A stretch of 64,000 nt of DNA from Gemmatimonadota bacterium (GTDB lineage Bacteria; Gemmatimonadota; Gemmatimonadetes; Gemmatimonadales; GWC2-71-9), in assembly GCA_003169895.1 (NCBI GenBank), contig PNAE01000007.1, positions 124,312-188,311 on the forward strand. The letters run 5' to 3'. A model generated the notes under the pieces. The model did not search any database, was not told the origin of the DNA, and worked only from the letters and a program-made list of their open reading frames with translations. Positions 27,595 through 37,138 of this stretch are shown one piece after another. Made by a program: the position numbers and the translations under genes. How positions within the stretch are numbered: the stretch's first letter is position 1; every line of letters begins with the position of its first letter.

Positions 27595-30240
27595 TCACGG
27601 ATGCTTCAGCTCCACGACCCACAGATCGCTCTGCCGGTCATCGAGCGTAAAATACAGGTGCGTCCTGTCGACGGCAAAGTCGCCGCGAAGGGAGATGCGA
27701 AACGGGTCGGTTAGCCGAGCAAGCAAGTGCGGCGGGCCGCCCGCTGCCGGAATCGACCAGAACGACGCGATGCCAGCCTGGCGGCTCTTGAAATAGATCG
27801 TCGTGCCGTCGGGACTCCACAGCGCCTTGATCGCGAGCGGTGCGTCGCCGGTTGGTTGACCGCGGTATACCACTTTCTCGGGCCCGCTGTCCACGGGAAC
27901 CATCACGATAGTTCCGTTCGTCACGCCGACAAGGGAACGTCCATCTGGAGACCAATCCGGCAAGAACAGCCCAGCCGACCGCATCACCGGCTTGCCCCAA
28001 CTGTCATCAAGCATCCGTTTCACGATGTATGTGGCGGTCGGGCTGCGTTGATCGAGAAACGCTAGCGCGTTCCCGTTCGGTGACCAGACTGGGAACGACT
28101 CCGAAGCCGGCGTCGACGTGACCTGTTGAACAGGGCGTCCGTCCAGTGGCAAGACAACGACATCACGCGTGCCGGTGCGGTATGAATGAAAGGCGATCTC
28201 CGAGTCATTCGGGCTGAGGTCCGGGGCAAAATCTTGGGCCGAATCATGGGTGAGTTGCCTTTGCTCTTGCACGCCCCCAGCCAGGGGAACCCGGTAGATG
28301 TTGGGTATGCCCGGCAGGTCCGAGTCGAACACCAGCCAGCGACCGTCGCGGGAGACCCGCATCGCTTCGATGGTCTGGTCCCCCGACGTCACTGGCGTTG
28401 CGTCAGCGACCGATCCTACCTTGGCCGGATTGATCGGCAGCGCCCAGATGTTCGCACGCGACGAATACTTCGTGTAGACCAAGTGCTTCCCATCGGGAGT
28501 GAGTCCGAGGGCCAGTGCGCCGAGGCCGCTGGTGATTCGCGTCGGCTGTCCGCGCGCGTGTCCGTCTGTGGCAATCGAGAGCGCGAAGACGTCGCGTTGA
28601 TGATTCTGATCAGAGACGAAATACAACTGATGTCCCCGGGGACCCCACACCGGGTAGATGGTGAAGCCCGTGCTGTCGGTAACGAGCACCGGTGCACCGC
28701 CACGGGCAGGAATCGTGACGATCGCGGACGGTGAGTGATTGCCAAAACCCACGTTTGGAATGCGGTAGTTGTTCTGCCCTTCGGTGCACGCAAGCAACGC
28801 TCCATCGGGGGCCCAGCTGCATTCGTAGAGGGCGCGGTAGTGCGCCACCAGGCGCGATTCTCCGACGCCCGCGTTGCGGATAAACAGTGAGGTGTCACGG
28901 ACAAAGGCGATCTGGTCTCCGTGAGGCGACCAGAGAGCGTCAACCACGCCTGGCCCCGGGACGAGCGGCTCAGCGGTGCCACCTTGCGCGGGCGCGACGA
29001 ACACGCCGCCATGCGCCAGGAACAGGATCTTCTTGCCATCCGGGGAAAAGGACGGTTGCTGCTCCAAGTTCGTGGTGTCGTCCGTCAAGGGAATGGGCCG
29101 GCCGCCGCCAACGCGCCGGACGTAGATCTTCCCGCGGAGCGTCGTGCCGGCGACATACGCGACCCATTCGCCGTCGGCCGAGATCGCGGGCTGCATCTTG
29201 AGTCCCGGCGACTCGGCAGAGATCTGGGTGGCAGTGCCCAACGTGATAATCGACGTCTCGCGTCGTGAGAGCGCCACGCCAATCACCGCGGTCACGACGA
29301 TCAAGCTGATGGCGGCGGCGATTAGACGCAGGCGAGATGCCCGCGGTGAGACCGCTGCGATGGGCACGGTCCCCGTCGGCGTCATGCCACCGCTCGGTGT
29401 CGCGAGCGGCTCGAGTTGCGCCAGCATCTCCTCGGCGCTCTGCCACCGGTCGGCGGGGCGCTTGGCGAGTGCCTTCATGATGACCGCGGCGAGTGCCGGC
29501 GTGATCGTCGGTCGATGCGCGGTGACCGGCTCGGGCGCCTGCGTCACGTGCGCCGCGAGCACCTGCTGGGGTGACGCACCGGTGAACGGCGGACGGCCGG
29601 CGAGGAGTTCGTAACCCACGACGCCGAGGGCGTAGATGTCCACGCGATGATCAAGATGCGGATCGGCGCTCGCCTGTTCGGGCGCCATGTATGCCGGCGT
29701 GCCGAGGGCGACACCGACGGTGGTGAGCGCGTTGTGGCCGGTCGCTGCGCTGACTGCCTTGGCGACTCCGAAATCCATCACCAGGGCATGGCGTCCCGAA
29801 AGCATCACGTTTTCGGGCTTGATGTCGCGATGCACCACGCCGCGGCTGTGCGCGTGAGCGAGCGCATCGGCGATCTCCGAGAGCAGCCGGACCGCCTCGT
29901 GGATCGGTAACTCACCCTGGCGGGCCAGCCGCTCGCGCAACGACTCGCCATCGATGTACGGCATCACGTAATAGAGGAAGCCATCCGCCTGTCCCGAATC
30001 GTGCACTCCCAGGATGTGCGGATGCTGCAACCGCGCGGCGATCTGGATTTCCTGCATGAAGCGATCGGGACCCAACGCGGCCGCGAGATCGGGACGCAGC
30101 ACCTTGATCGCGACCTGCCGATGGTGCTTAAGGTCCTCGGCGAGGTACACCGTGGCCATCCCGCCCGCGCCGAGCTCGCGCTCGATGCGGTAGCAGTCGG
30201 CGAGGGCAATGGTGAGGCGGTGCGCGGCGTCAGATGTCAC
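27595..30240 (-). CDS. PknB-type Ser/Thr kinase with membrane helix and TolB-like propeller
   Basis: 881 residues. The kinase domain spans about 17-285: glycine loop GAGGMATVY, Lys46 in VAIKVLRP, HRDIKPEN with catalytic Asp139, DFG at 156-158, and APEQ. A Pro/Thr-rich linker and one membrane helix (about 312-332) follow. The C-terminal ~540 residues are WD40-like/TolB beta-propeller repeats (SPDGKKILFLAHGG, WSPDGRSLVGVTNG, WSPDGTTIYFKS). This architecture is very common in Gemmatimonadota and Acidobacteriota and is thought to sense an extracytoplasmic ligand. The target is unknown. It converges with tyrS, with 22 bases between stops. Confidence 0.93.
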   Translation of the reverse strand: MTSDAAHRLTIALADCYRIERELGAGGMATVYLAEDLKHHRQVAIKVLRPDLAAALGPDRFMQEIQIAARLQHPHILGVHDSGQADGFLYYVMPYIDGESLRERLARQGELPIHEAVRLLSEIADALAHAHSRGVVHRDIKPENVMLSGRHALVMDFGVAKAVSAATGHNALTTVGVALGTPAYMAPEQASADPHLDHRVDIYALGVVGYELLAGRPPFTGASPQQVLAAHVTQAPEPVTAHRPTITPALAAVIMKALAKRPADRWQSAEEMLAQLEPLATPSGGMTPTGTVPIAAVSPRASRLRLIAAAISLIVVTAVIGVALSRRETSIITLGTATQISAESPGLKMQPAISADGEWVAYVAGTTLRGKIYVRRVGGGRPIPLTDDTTNLEQQPSFSPDGKKILFLAHGGVFVAPAQGGTAEPLVPGPGVVDALWSPHGDQIAFVRDTSLFIRNAGVGESRLVAHYRALYECSWAPDGALLACTEGQNNYRIPNVGFGNHSPSAIVTIPARGGAPVLVTDSTGFTIYPVWGPRGHQLYFVSDQNHQRDVFALSIATDGHARGQPTRITSGLGALALGLTPDGKHLVYTKYSSRANIWALPINPAKVGSVADATPVTSGDQTIEAMRVSRDGRWLVFDSDLPGIPNIYRVPLAGGVQEQRQLTHDSAQDFAPDLSPNDSEIAFHSYRTGTRDVVVLPLDGRPVQQVTSTPASESFPVWSPNGNALAFLDQRSPTATYIVKRMLDDSWGKPVMRSAGLFLPDWSPDGRSLVGVTNGTIVMVPVDSGPEKVVYRGQPTGDAPLAIKALWSPDGTTIYFKSRQAGIASFWSIPAAGGPPHLLARLTDPFRISLRGDFAVDRTHLYFTLDDRQSDLWVVELKHP

Positions 30241-30495
30241 TCAGTGCCCCGCAGCGAGAAGCGTGATGAACCGTTTGGCGTGATGTCCGGGGGAACGCAA
30301 CCAATCAATATGTTGGGCAGGCGGCGGGCCGGTAAGGGCAACTACGGCAGCGACGCTCCCTCGGGACGGCGTGCCGTCGGCCGGGTGCGACTTGGGCGGA
30401 ACCGTGGGCGTGGCGCCGTGCTTGGGTGTCCGTTGGTGTCCGCTAATGGGTCGGAATCGAAAAACCGCTTCCCGGCAGACAGGCGGGTTTTCCCA
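30241..30495. other. Upstream region of the kinase gene
   Basis: No gene seen. It contains a partial inverted repeat around AAACCGC...GCGGGTTT (about 30461-30490). The remnant gene starts downstream. Confidence 0.4.
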
Positions 30496-30890
30496 GGAAA
30501 CTCGGCTGGATGGACCTCAGCGGACGCCGCCGGACTGCCGATCCTTCCCGGCCTGGTTCGCTTCGATTAAGTGTACCTCCGAGGCGAGATCGACCACCCG
30601 CTCCGGTTCACCGTACAGCACACGCGCAAGGCGTATATCGCGCCGGCGAGCCATGTGGCGAGTTCGTCGAGCAACCCGGTGTATGCGCCGATGGGGATGC
30701 GGGTGCGGCTCAAGGCGAGCGTCGATATCTCCGGCTATCCGGCCCAGGCGCAGGTGATCCTGCGGGCACTCAAGAAGTTCGGCATGATGGTGGCAGACAG
30801 CGGCAGCGACTGCTACCTCAGCGGTACCGCGGACGCGCTGAAGCAGGTGAAGGTCGGGGACTTCGAGGTGGTGCGGATGAGCGACGTTTC
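30496..30890 (+). pseudogene. Decayed C-terminal part of a conserved hypothetical protein, with in-frame stop
   Basis: In one frame the segment reads GWTSADAAGLPILPGLVRFD, then a TAA at 30568-30570, then GEIDHPLRFTVQHTRKAYI, APMGMRVRLKASVDISGYPA, VILRALKKFGMMVADSGSD and KVGDFEVVRMSDV. This matches my memory of a family of secreted hypothetical proteins whose intact members read ...LVRYDEV-SGEI.... So a Glu codon seems to have become TAA and the next few codons have drifted. The 5' part of the gene is missing. It is a non-functional remnant; no function is known for the family. Confidence 0.65.
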
Positions 30891-31290
30891 TTGGAGCCGA
30901 CGTCATGGCCGCCGCCTTTGTCGACCGCCTGGTGCAGCATTGTCACATCGTGAACATTCGGGGCAACAGCTACCGGCTCCGCCAGCACCGCGATCGCGCT
31001 CAACGGCTCCAGCGCGATACGGCCGAGCGCCGGCCAGGACCATCGGAAGACCCCGCTCCCCTCGGGCTCAGCCCCCAACACGTGTCCCGATTTCAATCGC
31101 CACGCGCGGCCCCACAAGGTTAGCGTTTGCTCGCGCACTCCCATTGTCGAGGCATGGATTGTGCACGATGGCCCCCCGGTCGGGGGAGACGAGGCCGGAC
31201 GTTGGCGGATGAGGATCGCTTGATCGCGGAGGTGACCGTGACGCGGGCACAAGGTGTACCAGCGCGGCGATCCGGGTTGGGCCGCAGCGC
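30891..31290. other. Intergenic region after the remnant
   Basis: About 400 bases with no supported gene. The short frames here have the residue make-up of shadows and lack ribosome sites. Confidence 0.45.
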
Positions 31291-32310
31291 GTGAAATTTC
31301 TGCGGAGTTTCTTGGCCTCGGTGGCCATCATCGTGCTCATCTATGTGACGGCGGTCGTGATCGTCAACCCCCGCGGCGAATTCCCGAGTCGGCGGTTCCC
31401 ATGGATCATCCCGAATAGTCGTCGCGTCAAGGTGGAACTCTTTCGCGCCGCGATGCAATCCGGACCGGTTCGTGGTATCGTGCTGGGATCGAGCCGCTCG
31501 ATGACGCTCGCGCCCGCAGCGCTCAGTGCCGCCTCCAGTGAGCGATTCTTCAACTTTGCGGTCTTCTCCAGCACCATCGAGGATCATCTCGCGATCCTGC
31601 GATTCGTTATCCGATCTGGAGCGCCACTCGATAACGTGATTGTCGGACTTGACCAAGACGCGCTGGCGCCTGGTACGCCGTTGCGTGAGTTGACCACGAA
31701 CATCGATCTGGCCACCGCATTGCGGGGTGAATCGCCGACCACGGTGCGCCGCGTGATGAATTGGGCGCAGATGGTAAAAGCGGCCTTCACCCCGTATTAC
31801 GCCGCCAATCTTGGTCGCTCCGTCGATCTCGCGTTCGCGCCCGAAGTGCCGATCAACGTGTTCGGGCCGGATGGGTCGCTTCGGTACGTCCGTTGGGACG
31901 CGCAGATCGCGAGCGGAACCTATGATGGCGCCGGCGCGTTCGCCGAATGTCGCCGCAAGCAGCTTGAGCTTGCCGATACCAACGCCGGGCATACGCTCGA
32001 CTCGGCGCGGACGGCGCGGTTTGAGGAACTGTTGCGCGTCGCGGATTCCGTGGGCGCACATGTCACGGTCTGGTTACCGCCGTACCACCCGGCTCTCCTG
32101 CAGGTCCTCGCGGCGCGCCCGCCGGACCAGGCCGCACTCGTCGCGCTGCGCACCACGGTGATTGAGCTGACTCGGCGGTACAATGCGAACTTCATCGACC
32201 TCACAAATCCCGCCGCATTCGGCGCAGTGGATTCGTGGTATGACTGCGTGCACTACGGCGATGCCAACGCCGCCCGAATCATCGCCACGCTTATTCCCGT
32301 GAAGAGGTGA
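31291..32310 (+). CDS. SGNH/DltD-like protein, partner of the O-acyltransferase
   Basis: 339 residues. An N-terminal membrane helix (about 5-27) anchors a periplasmic domain. GIVLGSSRSM (about 62-71) resembles the nucleophile block of SGNH/GDSL-type enzymes, and WYDCVHYGDANAARII at the end supplies an Asp-x-x-His pair. No other enzyme motif is visible. The MBOAT gene follows 6 bases later. Such pairs (AlgI with AlgJ/X, DltB with DltD, PatA/B) move acetyl groups across the membrane and place them on polysaccharide. I infer that this protein completes the transfer to the glycan. Starts at GTG. Confidence 0.75.
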   Translation: MKFLRSFLASVAIIVLIYVTAVVIVNPRGEFPSRRFPWIIPNSRRVKVELFRAAMQSGPVRGIVLGSSRSMTLAPAALSAASSERFFNFAVFSSTIEDHLAILRFVIRSGAPLDNVIVGLDQDALAPGTPLRELTTNIDLATALRGESPTTVRRVMNWAQMVKAAFTPYYAANLGRSVDLAFAPEVPINVFGPDGSLRYVRWDAQIASGTYDGAGAFAECRRKQLELADTNAGHTLDSARTARFEELLRVADSVGAHVTVWLPPYHPALLQVLAARPPDQAALVALRTTVIELTRRYNANFIDLTNPAAFGAVDSWYDCVHYGDANAARIIATLIPVKR

Positions 32311-32316
32311 TCGCCG

Positions 32317-33687
32317 ATGGTGTTCAACTCGGACATCTTCCTCTTCGCGTTCCTGCCAATCGTCTTCGTGCTGTTCTGGACGATGCGGAGCAAGCAGAGC
32401 CGTTACGTCATAATGACCGTCGCAGGCTACGTCTTCTACGGCTACTGGAACTGGCACTTCTGTTTTCTGCTTCTCTTTTCGAGCCTGGTGAGTTTCACGG
32501 CTGGCAACCTCATGACGCGAGTACGCTCGGGGCGCGCGAAGCGGACGATCGTTGCTCTCACCGTCGGGACCGACCTGACGTTGCTCGGCTTCTTCAAGTA
32601 CTACGACTTTCTCGTGCGCAGCGTGAGCAGCCTGCTCCCCGGTGTCCACCTGCCGCTCTTGGATATCGTGCTCCCGATCGGCATCAGTTTTTACACGTTC
32701 CACACGATCTCGTACGTCATCGATGTGTCCGCCGGCCGGGTGCGCGCGACCCGGAATCTGTTCGAGTACTTGACCTATGTCTCGCTCTTTTCGCAATTGG
32801 TGGCCGGACCGATCGTGCGGTTCCGTCAAATCGAGGAAGATCTCGAACATCTCGACGGCCCCCCCCGAGAGGACTGGGTCGCTCGCGGGATCGCGTTCTT
32901 CGTAATCGGCCTGATCAAGAAGGTGATGATCGCCGATCACATCGCTAGCGACATCAATCCAATGTTGCAGCACGTCGGTAGCATGACCGTCATCGAAGCC
33001 TGGGTCGCCGCCCTCGGTTACACCTGCCAGCTCTACTTTGATTTCAGCGGCTACTCCGACATGGCCGTCGGCCTTGGACTCTTATTTGGCCTGCGCATCC
33101 CGCAGAATTTCAATTCGCCATACTGGGCTCTCGGCATCACCGATTTCTGGAGGCGCTGGCACATCAGCCTCTCGTCGTGGCTCAGGGACTACCTCTATTT
33201 TCCGCTGGGGGGCAACCGCTGCGGTACGGCGATGATGTTCCGCAATCTGATGATCGTCATGCTGCTGGGCGGCCTCTGGCACGGAGCCAACTGGACGTTC
33301 GTCGTGTGGGGGGGATACCACGGATTGCTCCTTGTCCTCGATCGGATCGGCACGCCCTTCTACACCAAACTGCCGCGCCACGTCTACCAGCTCCAGACGT
33401 TTCTGCTGGTCGTAGTGGGCTGGGTCTTGTTCCGGTCGTCCACGTTTGGCATGGCACTGCAGTGGCTGCGGCACATGTTCGTGGGCCCGGTGGGGAGTCT
33501 CGCGACCGTCACGCACGCCGCCGCCTGGACGGCGGTCGCGCTCGTGATTGCGGCGACGATGCCGGAAGCCTGGGAAATGCGGTTCGGAACGTCACGACGG
33601 TGGGCGGTGCTCTGGGGTGTATTGTTCGTGACGACGTATTTCTTCATGAACGGCAAAGAGTCGGTCTTTCTCTACTATCAGTTTTGA
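32317..33687 (+). CDS. MBOAT-family membrane O-acyltransferase (AlgI-like)
   Basis: 456 residues with about ten membrane segments. Family marks: FNSDIFLFAFLPIVF at the start, GYVFYGYWNWHF, LPIGISFYTFHTISYVID, VAGPIVRF, GYSDMAVGLGLLFG, FWRRWHISLSSWLRDYLYFPLGG, and the catalytic His in GGLWHGANWTFVVWG. AlgI-type proteins pass acetyl groups from the cytoplasm to periplasmic partners for polysaccharide O-acetylation. The ribosome site AGAGG overlaps the stop of the SGNH-like gene, so translation is coupled. It probably decorates the glycan built by the surrounding transferases. Confidence 0.93.
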   Translation: MVFNSDIFLFAFLPIVFVLFWTMRSKQSRYVIMTVAGYVFYGYWNWHFCFLLLFSSLVSFTAGNLMTRVRSGRAKRTIVALTVGTDLTLLGFFKYYDFLVRSVSSLLPGVHLPLLDIVLPIGISFYTFHTISYVIDVSAGRVRATRNLFEYLTYVSLFSQLVAGPIVRFRQIEEDLEHLDGPPREDWVARGIAFFVIGLIKKVMIADHIASDINPMLQHVGSMTVIEAWVAALGYTCQLYFDFSGYSDMAVGLGLLFGLRIPQNFNSPYWALGITDFWRRWHISLSSWLRDYLYFPLGGNRCGTAMMFRNLMIVMLLGGLWHGANWTFVVWGGYHGLLLVLDRIGTPFYTKLPRHVYQLQTFLLVVVGWVLFRSSTFGMALQWLRHMFVGPVGSLATVTHAAAWTAVALVIAATMPEAWEMRFGTSRRWAVLWGVLFVTTYFFMNGKESVFLYYQF

Positions 33688-33776
33688 CCAAGAGGCAGGG
33701 CCGCGTCCCGCAACCCGACCACTCCAGCCATACCGATTGTCTCAAATGAGCGTGGCGGAGCCTCGCCAAGGCTCGT

Positions 33777-35027
33777 TCATCCCGAATGCTTGCCGCTCCC
33801 TGCTGGTTTTACTGGCAGGCCATCTGCAAGGCGAACGTACTTCTGGTAAGCGTGTTTCCAGGTGAACTGCTCGATTACACGTTCGTTCAGGCGAAGCGCC
33901 ATCTGCATGGCTGTTGCCGGATCCGAAAGAACGCCAGAGATCGCGTCCGCAAGCGCCTCGGGATCTTCCGTGGGCACAATCCTGCCCGTTACACCATCCT
34001 CGATAATCTCGGCCGCGCTGCCGGTTAATGTTGTGACAATTGGCGTCTTCGCCGCGCCCGCTTCGAGCAAAGCCATGCCGAATCCTTCGCCATACACGCC
34101 CTTTTTCCATCTGGTGGAGAAGGCAAATACATCGGCCCGCTTCAGCAGTGAGGCGATCTGCACGTGAGGAATATTCTCGAGTAGCAACAGATCGTCATCG
34201 ATGCCCAGATCAACGCCGAGTTTCGCGATCGCGGCGGAGTTACCGTAACCCACGATCACAAGTGCGGCGTTCGGGTGATTTGCTCTGAGAATCTTGAACG
34301 CCCGCAACAGAATATCCTGCCCCTTATTGTACACAAAAGCGCCGATGTTGAGCACGATTTGTCGGCCAGCCAACCAGGCAGGCAGGCGAAATGGGTCGGT
34401 AGGCGGGGCAAGAAACGCCGCGGCGTCGATTCCATTGTGGATTGTGACCGTACGTGATGCACATTCTGGCACGAAGCCAAGGATTTCCTCACGCAAGCTC
34501 TCGGAGCATGCGACCAAGGCGTCAGCGCCCCGTAACAGCATTCTGAACAGCCGGCGTTGCAGCCCGCGACTCTGGATCATTTCCCTGATATCCGACCCGT
34601 GAATCGATAGAACGAGCTTCCCGCGAAATAACCCCAATTTGCGGAGCGGCAGAAGGGGCCAATACTCCATGCCTATGAAGTGGGGATTAAGAACCCGAAT
34701 CGAGTAGCGACGGCAGATGGCGCGCAATTTGAAAAGTACAACCGGAGCCTTGATGCAAGAAATAACAAGAGATCTCCACGGCGAGCGTGGATTCCAACTG
34801 TCGATGGGTCCGGAGCAAATGGACGGCCATGGCTGCCCCGCGAGCGATGGCATCGTGCCTTCGCCCCTGCCGGAGACTTCAATCGCCATTGGCTCAATCT
34901 CGCCCGCCGAATGAAATTCATGGAGCAGATTCCGAAGAACCTCCTCAACACCACCGAGGGTGTGGAACGGCCATGCGAGAAGAAACGCGTAATGTGAGGA
35001 TGCCCGGCCGGTATCGCCGCTCATCAT
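33777..35027 (-). CDS. Family 4 glycosyltransferase, lower GC than neighbours
   Basis: 416 residues, GT-B fold. The N-terminal domain starts AFLLAWPFHTLGGVEEVLRN. The C-terminal half has IVLNIGAFVYNKGQDILLRA, VIVGYGNS and EGFGMALLEAGAAKTPIV with the E-x7-E pair. The start at 35027 is chosen by fit to the family; there is a second ATG immediately after. The gene uses more A/T in third positions than flanking genes (for example around 34080-34330), suggesting recent transfer. It converges on the MBOAT gene and is bordered upstream by decayed sequence. Confidence 0.85.
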   Translation of the reverse strand: MMSGDTGRASSHYAFLLAWPFHTLGGVEEVLRNLLHEFHSAGEIEPMAIEVSGRGEGTMPSLAGQPWPSICSGPIDSWNPRSPWRSLVISCIKAPVVLFKLRAICRRYSIRVLNPHFIGMEYWPLLPLRKLGLFRGKLVLSIHGSDIREMIQSRGLQRRLFRMLLRGADALVACSESLREEILGFVPECASRTVTIHNGIDAAAFLAPPTDPFRLPAWLAGRQIVLNIGAFVYNKGQDILLRAFKILRANHPNAALVIVGYGNSAAIAKLGVDLGIDDDLLLLENIPHVQIASLLKRADVFAFSTRWKKGVYGEGFGMALLEAGAAKTPIVTTLTGSAAEIIEDGVTGRIVPTEDPEALADAISGVLSDPATAMQMALRLNERVIEQFTWKHAYQKYVRLADGLPVKPAGSGKHSG

Positions 35028-35949
35028 GGTTTCGCCGCAACGAAAACGTAGCCCAGCGGGAACGGCTCTCTGGTCCGTCTTGAGAACCTGTGGCACGCAC
35101 GAGTCCTTGAAATCAGGGACGAAACGGTGCGAAACGGCTGCAGCAATACACAAAACGGGCACGGGAGCACGTCGAGGCTATTGAAACTCGGCTCCACGAT
35201 AACGTGAGGCAGACCTCCATGTTGTTCGAGTTCAACCGCCTGTAGCCCACACAATTCGCAGAAGCGCCGCAGCGCGCAAATGAGCGTCGTCGGAAGGCTC
35301 GGCGCGCGCTTCGCTCCCGGCCGACGACATTGCCGAGCATGACCCGCGCCTGCGGAGGGCCGCGACTGGCGTGCGTCGAGCGGTAGGCGGACAACGTCCT
35401 TGCGTCGTCTGATCGGCGAGCGCCTCGACACCGAATCCACGTGTCCGTGTACCTGGTGCTGGGTTGATTTGCACGCAGCCGCCGGCGGCCACCGTGCGCG
35501 GCCACCCGCTTGCGCGAGGACCGAAAAAATAGTCGCCGCTCATGTCTCGCACAAGCGAACGAAGTTGTGGAAGGCGACGATTGTGCTGGCGGCTCCGCGA
35601 GGCCGACAATCGGTCGGTTTGCGCCCATGTATTGATACGCCTTGGCGAGTACGCCGATGCGGCGACCGCGGGCTGTCCAGCGGCACCTGACGCCGGCGGA
35701 GTTCGCAGCACATCGTCAGGCAACGAGCACCGCAGCAGTTGCGTGATTCTACTTCTGGCTTGTCCACTTTCGGGTCCGGGATCAGAAACACGTCTACTTA
35801 AAGAGCGTGCTGTATCCAAACGGGACCGCGGTCAGTACCATACGCCGCGTCGCTGCCCCATATTTGTGCGAAATTCGTCGGTGGGCCGTGAGCACGCGAC
35901 ATCTGAATGGACGCGACACGGCGAGTCGTTCTACGATCTCGGGGTACCC
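35028..35949. other. Decayed region with a glycosyltransferase remnant
   Basis: No intact gene is supported over ~920 bases. Apart from the remnant at 35590-35690, the frames have stops or atypical composition. A long open frame runs into the toroid gene but lacks coding character before 35950. Confidence 0.5.
35590..35690 (-). pseudogene. Remnant of a family 4 glycosyltransferase
   Basis: The minus strand reads GRRIGVLAKAYQYMGANRP followed by IVGLAEPP. The intact transferase at 37.1-38.4 kb reads GRRVGVPAKAYEYIGANRP and ILALAEPD at the equivalent place. Only about 30 residues of the C-terminal domain can be recognised, with no open frame around them. This is a broken relative of the neighbouring gene, left by duplication and deletion. 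Confidence 0.7.
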
Positions 35950-37107
35950 ATGCGCAGCTTTGCCGGGAAGGTCAAGCGGAAACTTGTTGACGTCTGGGGA
36001 AGACACCACGTTGGCCCTCTCTACTCGCCAGACCCCGCTGATCTCGACCGCCAACGTCACCTGGATGAAGCATTGCAGTGGCTGAAACGCGCGCAGGATG
36101 CCGGCACTGACCGCGGCGTCGCGTATGGCGTGATGTTCGGACAGGACTTTGATGCAAGCTACCCCGAGACTACCGGTTATATCTGCCAAACCTTCGTCCA
36201 ACAAGCGCAGGTATCGGGCGACACTGACCTGCTCCGACGCGCGATCGAGATGGCAGATTGGGAAATCGCCATCCAACTTCCGGAAGGCGCGGTGATGGGG
36301 GGAAGGATCAACGCACACCCGACTCCGGCCGTCTTCAACACGGGCATGGTGTTGCTTGGCTGGAGCGCACTCATCGGCCGCACGGGAGAAGATCGCTTCA
36401 AGCAAGCGGCGCGGCGCGCCTCGGACTGGCTGGTGTCGATTCAGGAAACCGATGGCACTTGGGTCCGCGGCCATTCGCAGTACAGCAACGCCGGATCAAC
36501 GCTTTACAACGTGAAGGCGGCCTGGGGACTGTGCGAAGCCGGCAAAGCGCTGGGTGAGGAGCGCTACATCCGAGCGGCAGTGCGTAATGCAGAATACTGC
36601 TTGTCGCGCCAAATGCCCAATGGCTGGTTGCCCGACTGTTGCCTCTCCGATCCGCTCTTACCCCTTCTGCACACCCTCGCGTACAGCATGCAGGGACTCA
36701 TCGGCATCGGGAAGATTACCGGCAGAGGCGATCTGATCGACTGCGCGCGACGGCTCGCAGACGCCGAAATTCGCATCATGCGCTCGGATGGCTTCATTCC
36801 CGGGCGGCAAGACTCAACGTTCCGCCCCGCCGTCGAGTGGTGCTGCCTGACTGGATCGGCTCAGACGTCGATGGTCTGGAGCGAGCTCTACTTGCTGACG
36901 CACGAGGAGAAGTACCGCGCGGCGGTCCTCAGGATTAATCGTTACCTGATGGCACGACATGACATCCGGAATCCGGATCTCCGCTTGCGAGGAGGCGTTC
37001 CAGGGTCATGGCCGGTCTGGGGTGACTACGGTCGACTACGCATCCTCAACTGGGCCACCAAGTTCCTGGTTGACGCACTCGCACTCGAAGCAAAGATCTC
37101 GAGCTGA
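35950..37107 (+). CDS. Alpha/alpha-toroid protein of the glycan locus
   Basis: 385 residues built of repeated helical hairpins. Aromatic and acidic turns include YPETTGYICQTF, MADWEIAIQLPEGAVMGG, ASDWLVSIQETDGTWVRG and NGWLPDCCL. This is the (alpha/alpha)6 barrel seen in glycoside hydrolases, polysaccharide lyases and C5-epimerase C-domains. I see no signal peptide, so it may act in the cytoplasm or with the assembly machinery. Catalytic residues cannot be assigned. The start at 35950 is the first ATG at which the sequence takes on coding character; the ribosome site is weak (GGGG). Both its neighbours are glycosyltransferases. Confidence 0.65.
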   Translation: MRSFAGKVKRKLVDVWGRHHVGPLYSPDPADLDRQRHLDEALQWLKRAQDAGTDRGVAYGVMFGQDFDASYPETTGYICQTFVQQAQVSGDTDLLRRAIEMADWEIAIQLPEGAVMGGRINAHPTPAVFNTGMVLLGWSALIGRTGEDRFKQAARRASDWLVSIQETDGTWVRGHSQYSNAGSTLYNVKAAWGLCEAGKALGEERYIRAAVRNAEYCLSRQMPNGWLPDCCLSDPLLPLLHTLAYSMQGLIGIGKITGRGDLIDCARRLADAEIRIMRSDGFIPGRQDSTFRPAVEWCCLTGSAQTSMVWSELYLLTHEEKYRAAVLRINRYLMARHDIRNPDLRLRGGVPGSWPVWGDYGRLRILNWATKFLVDALALEAKISS

Positions 37108-37138
37108 CTGGCACACAGGACAGCTATGCTATCGAGCG

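Noticed and set aside
35542-35949. N-terminal extension of the toroid protein
   Set aside because: The frame is open but the residues are Arg/Cys-rich and atypical, and the same DNA on the other strand holds a transferase remnant. Coding character begins at 35950.
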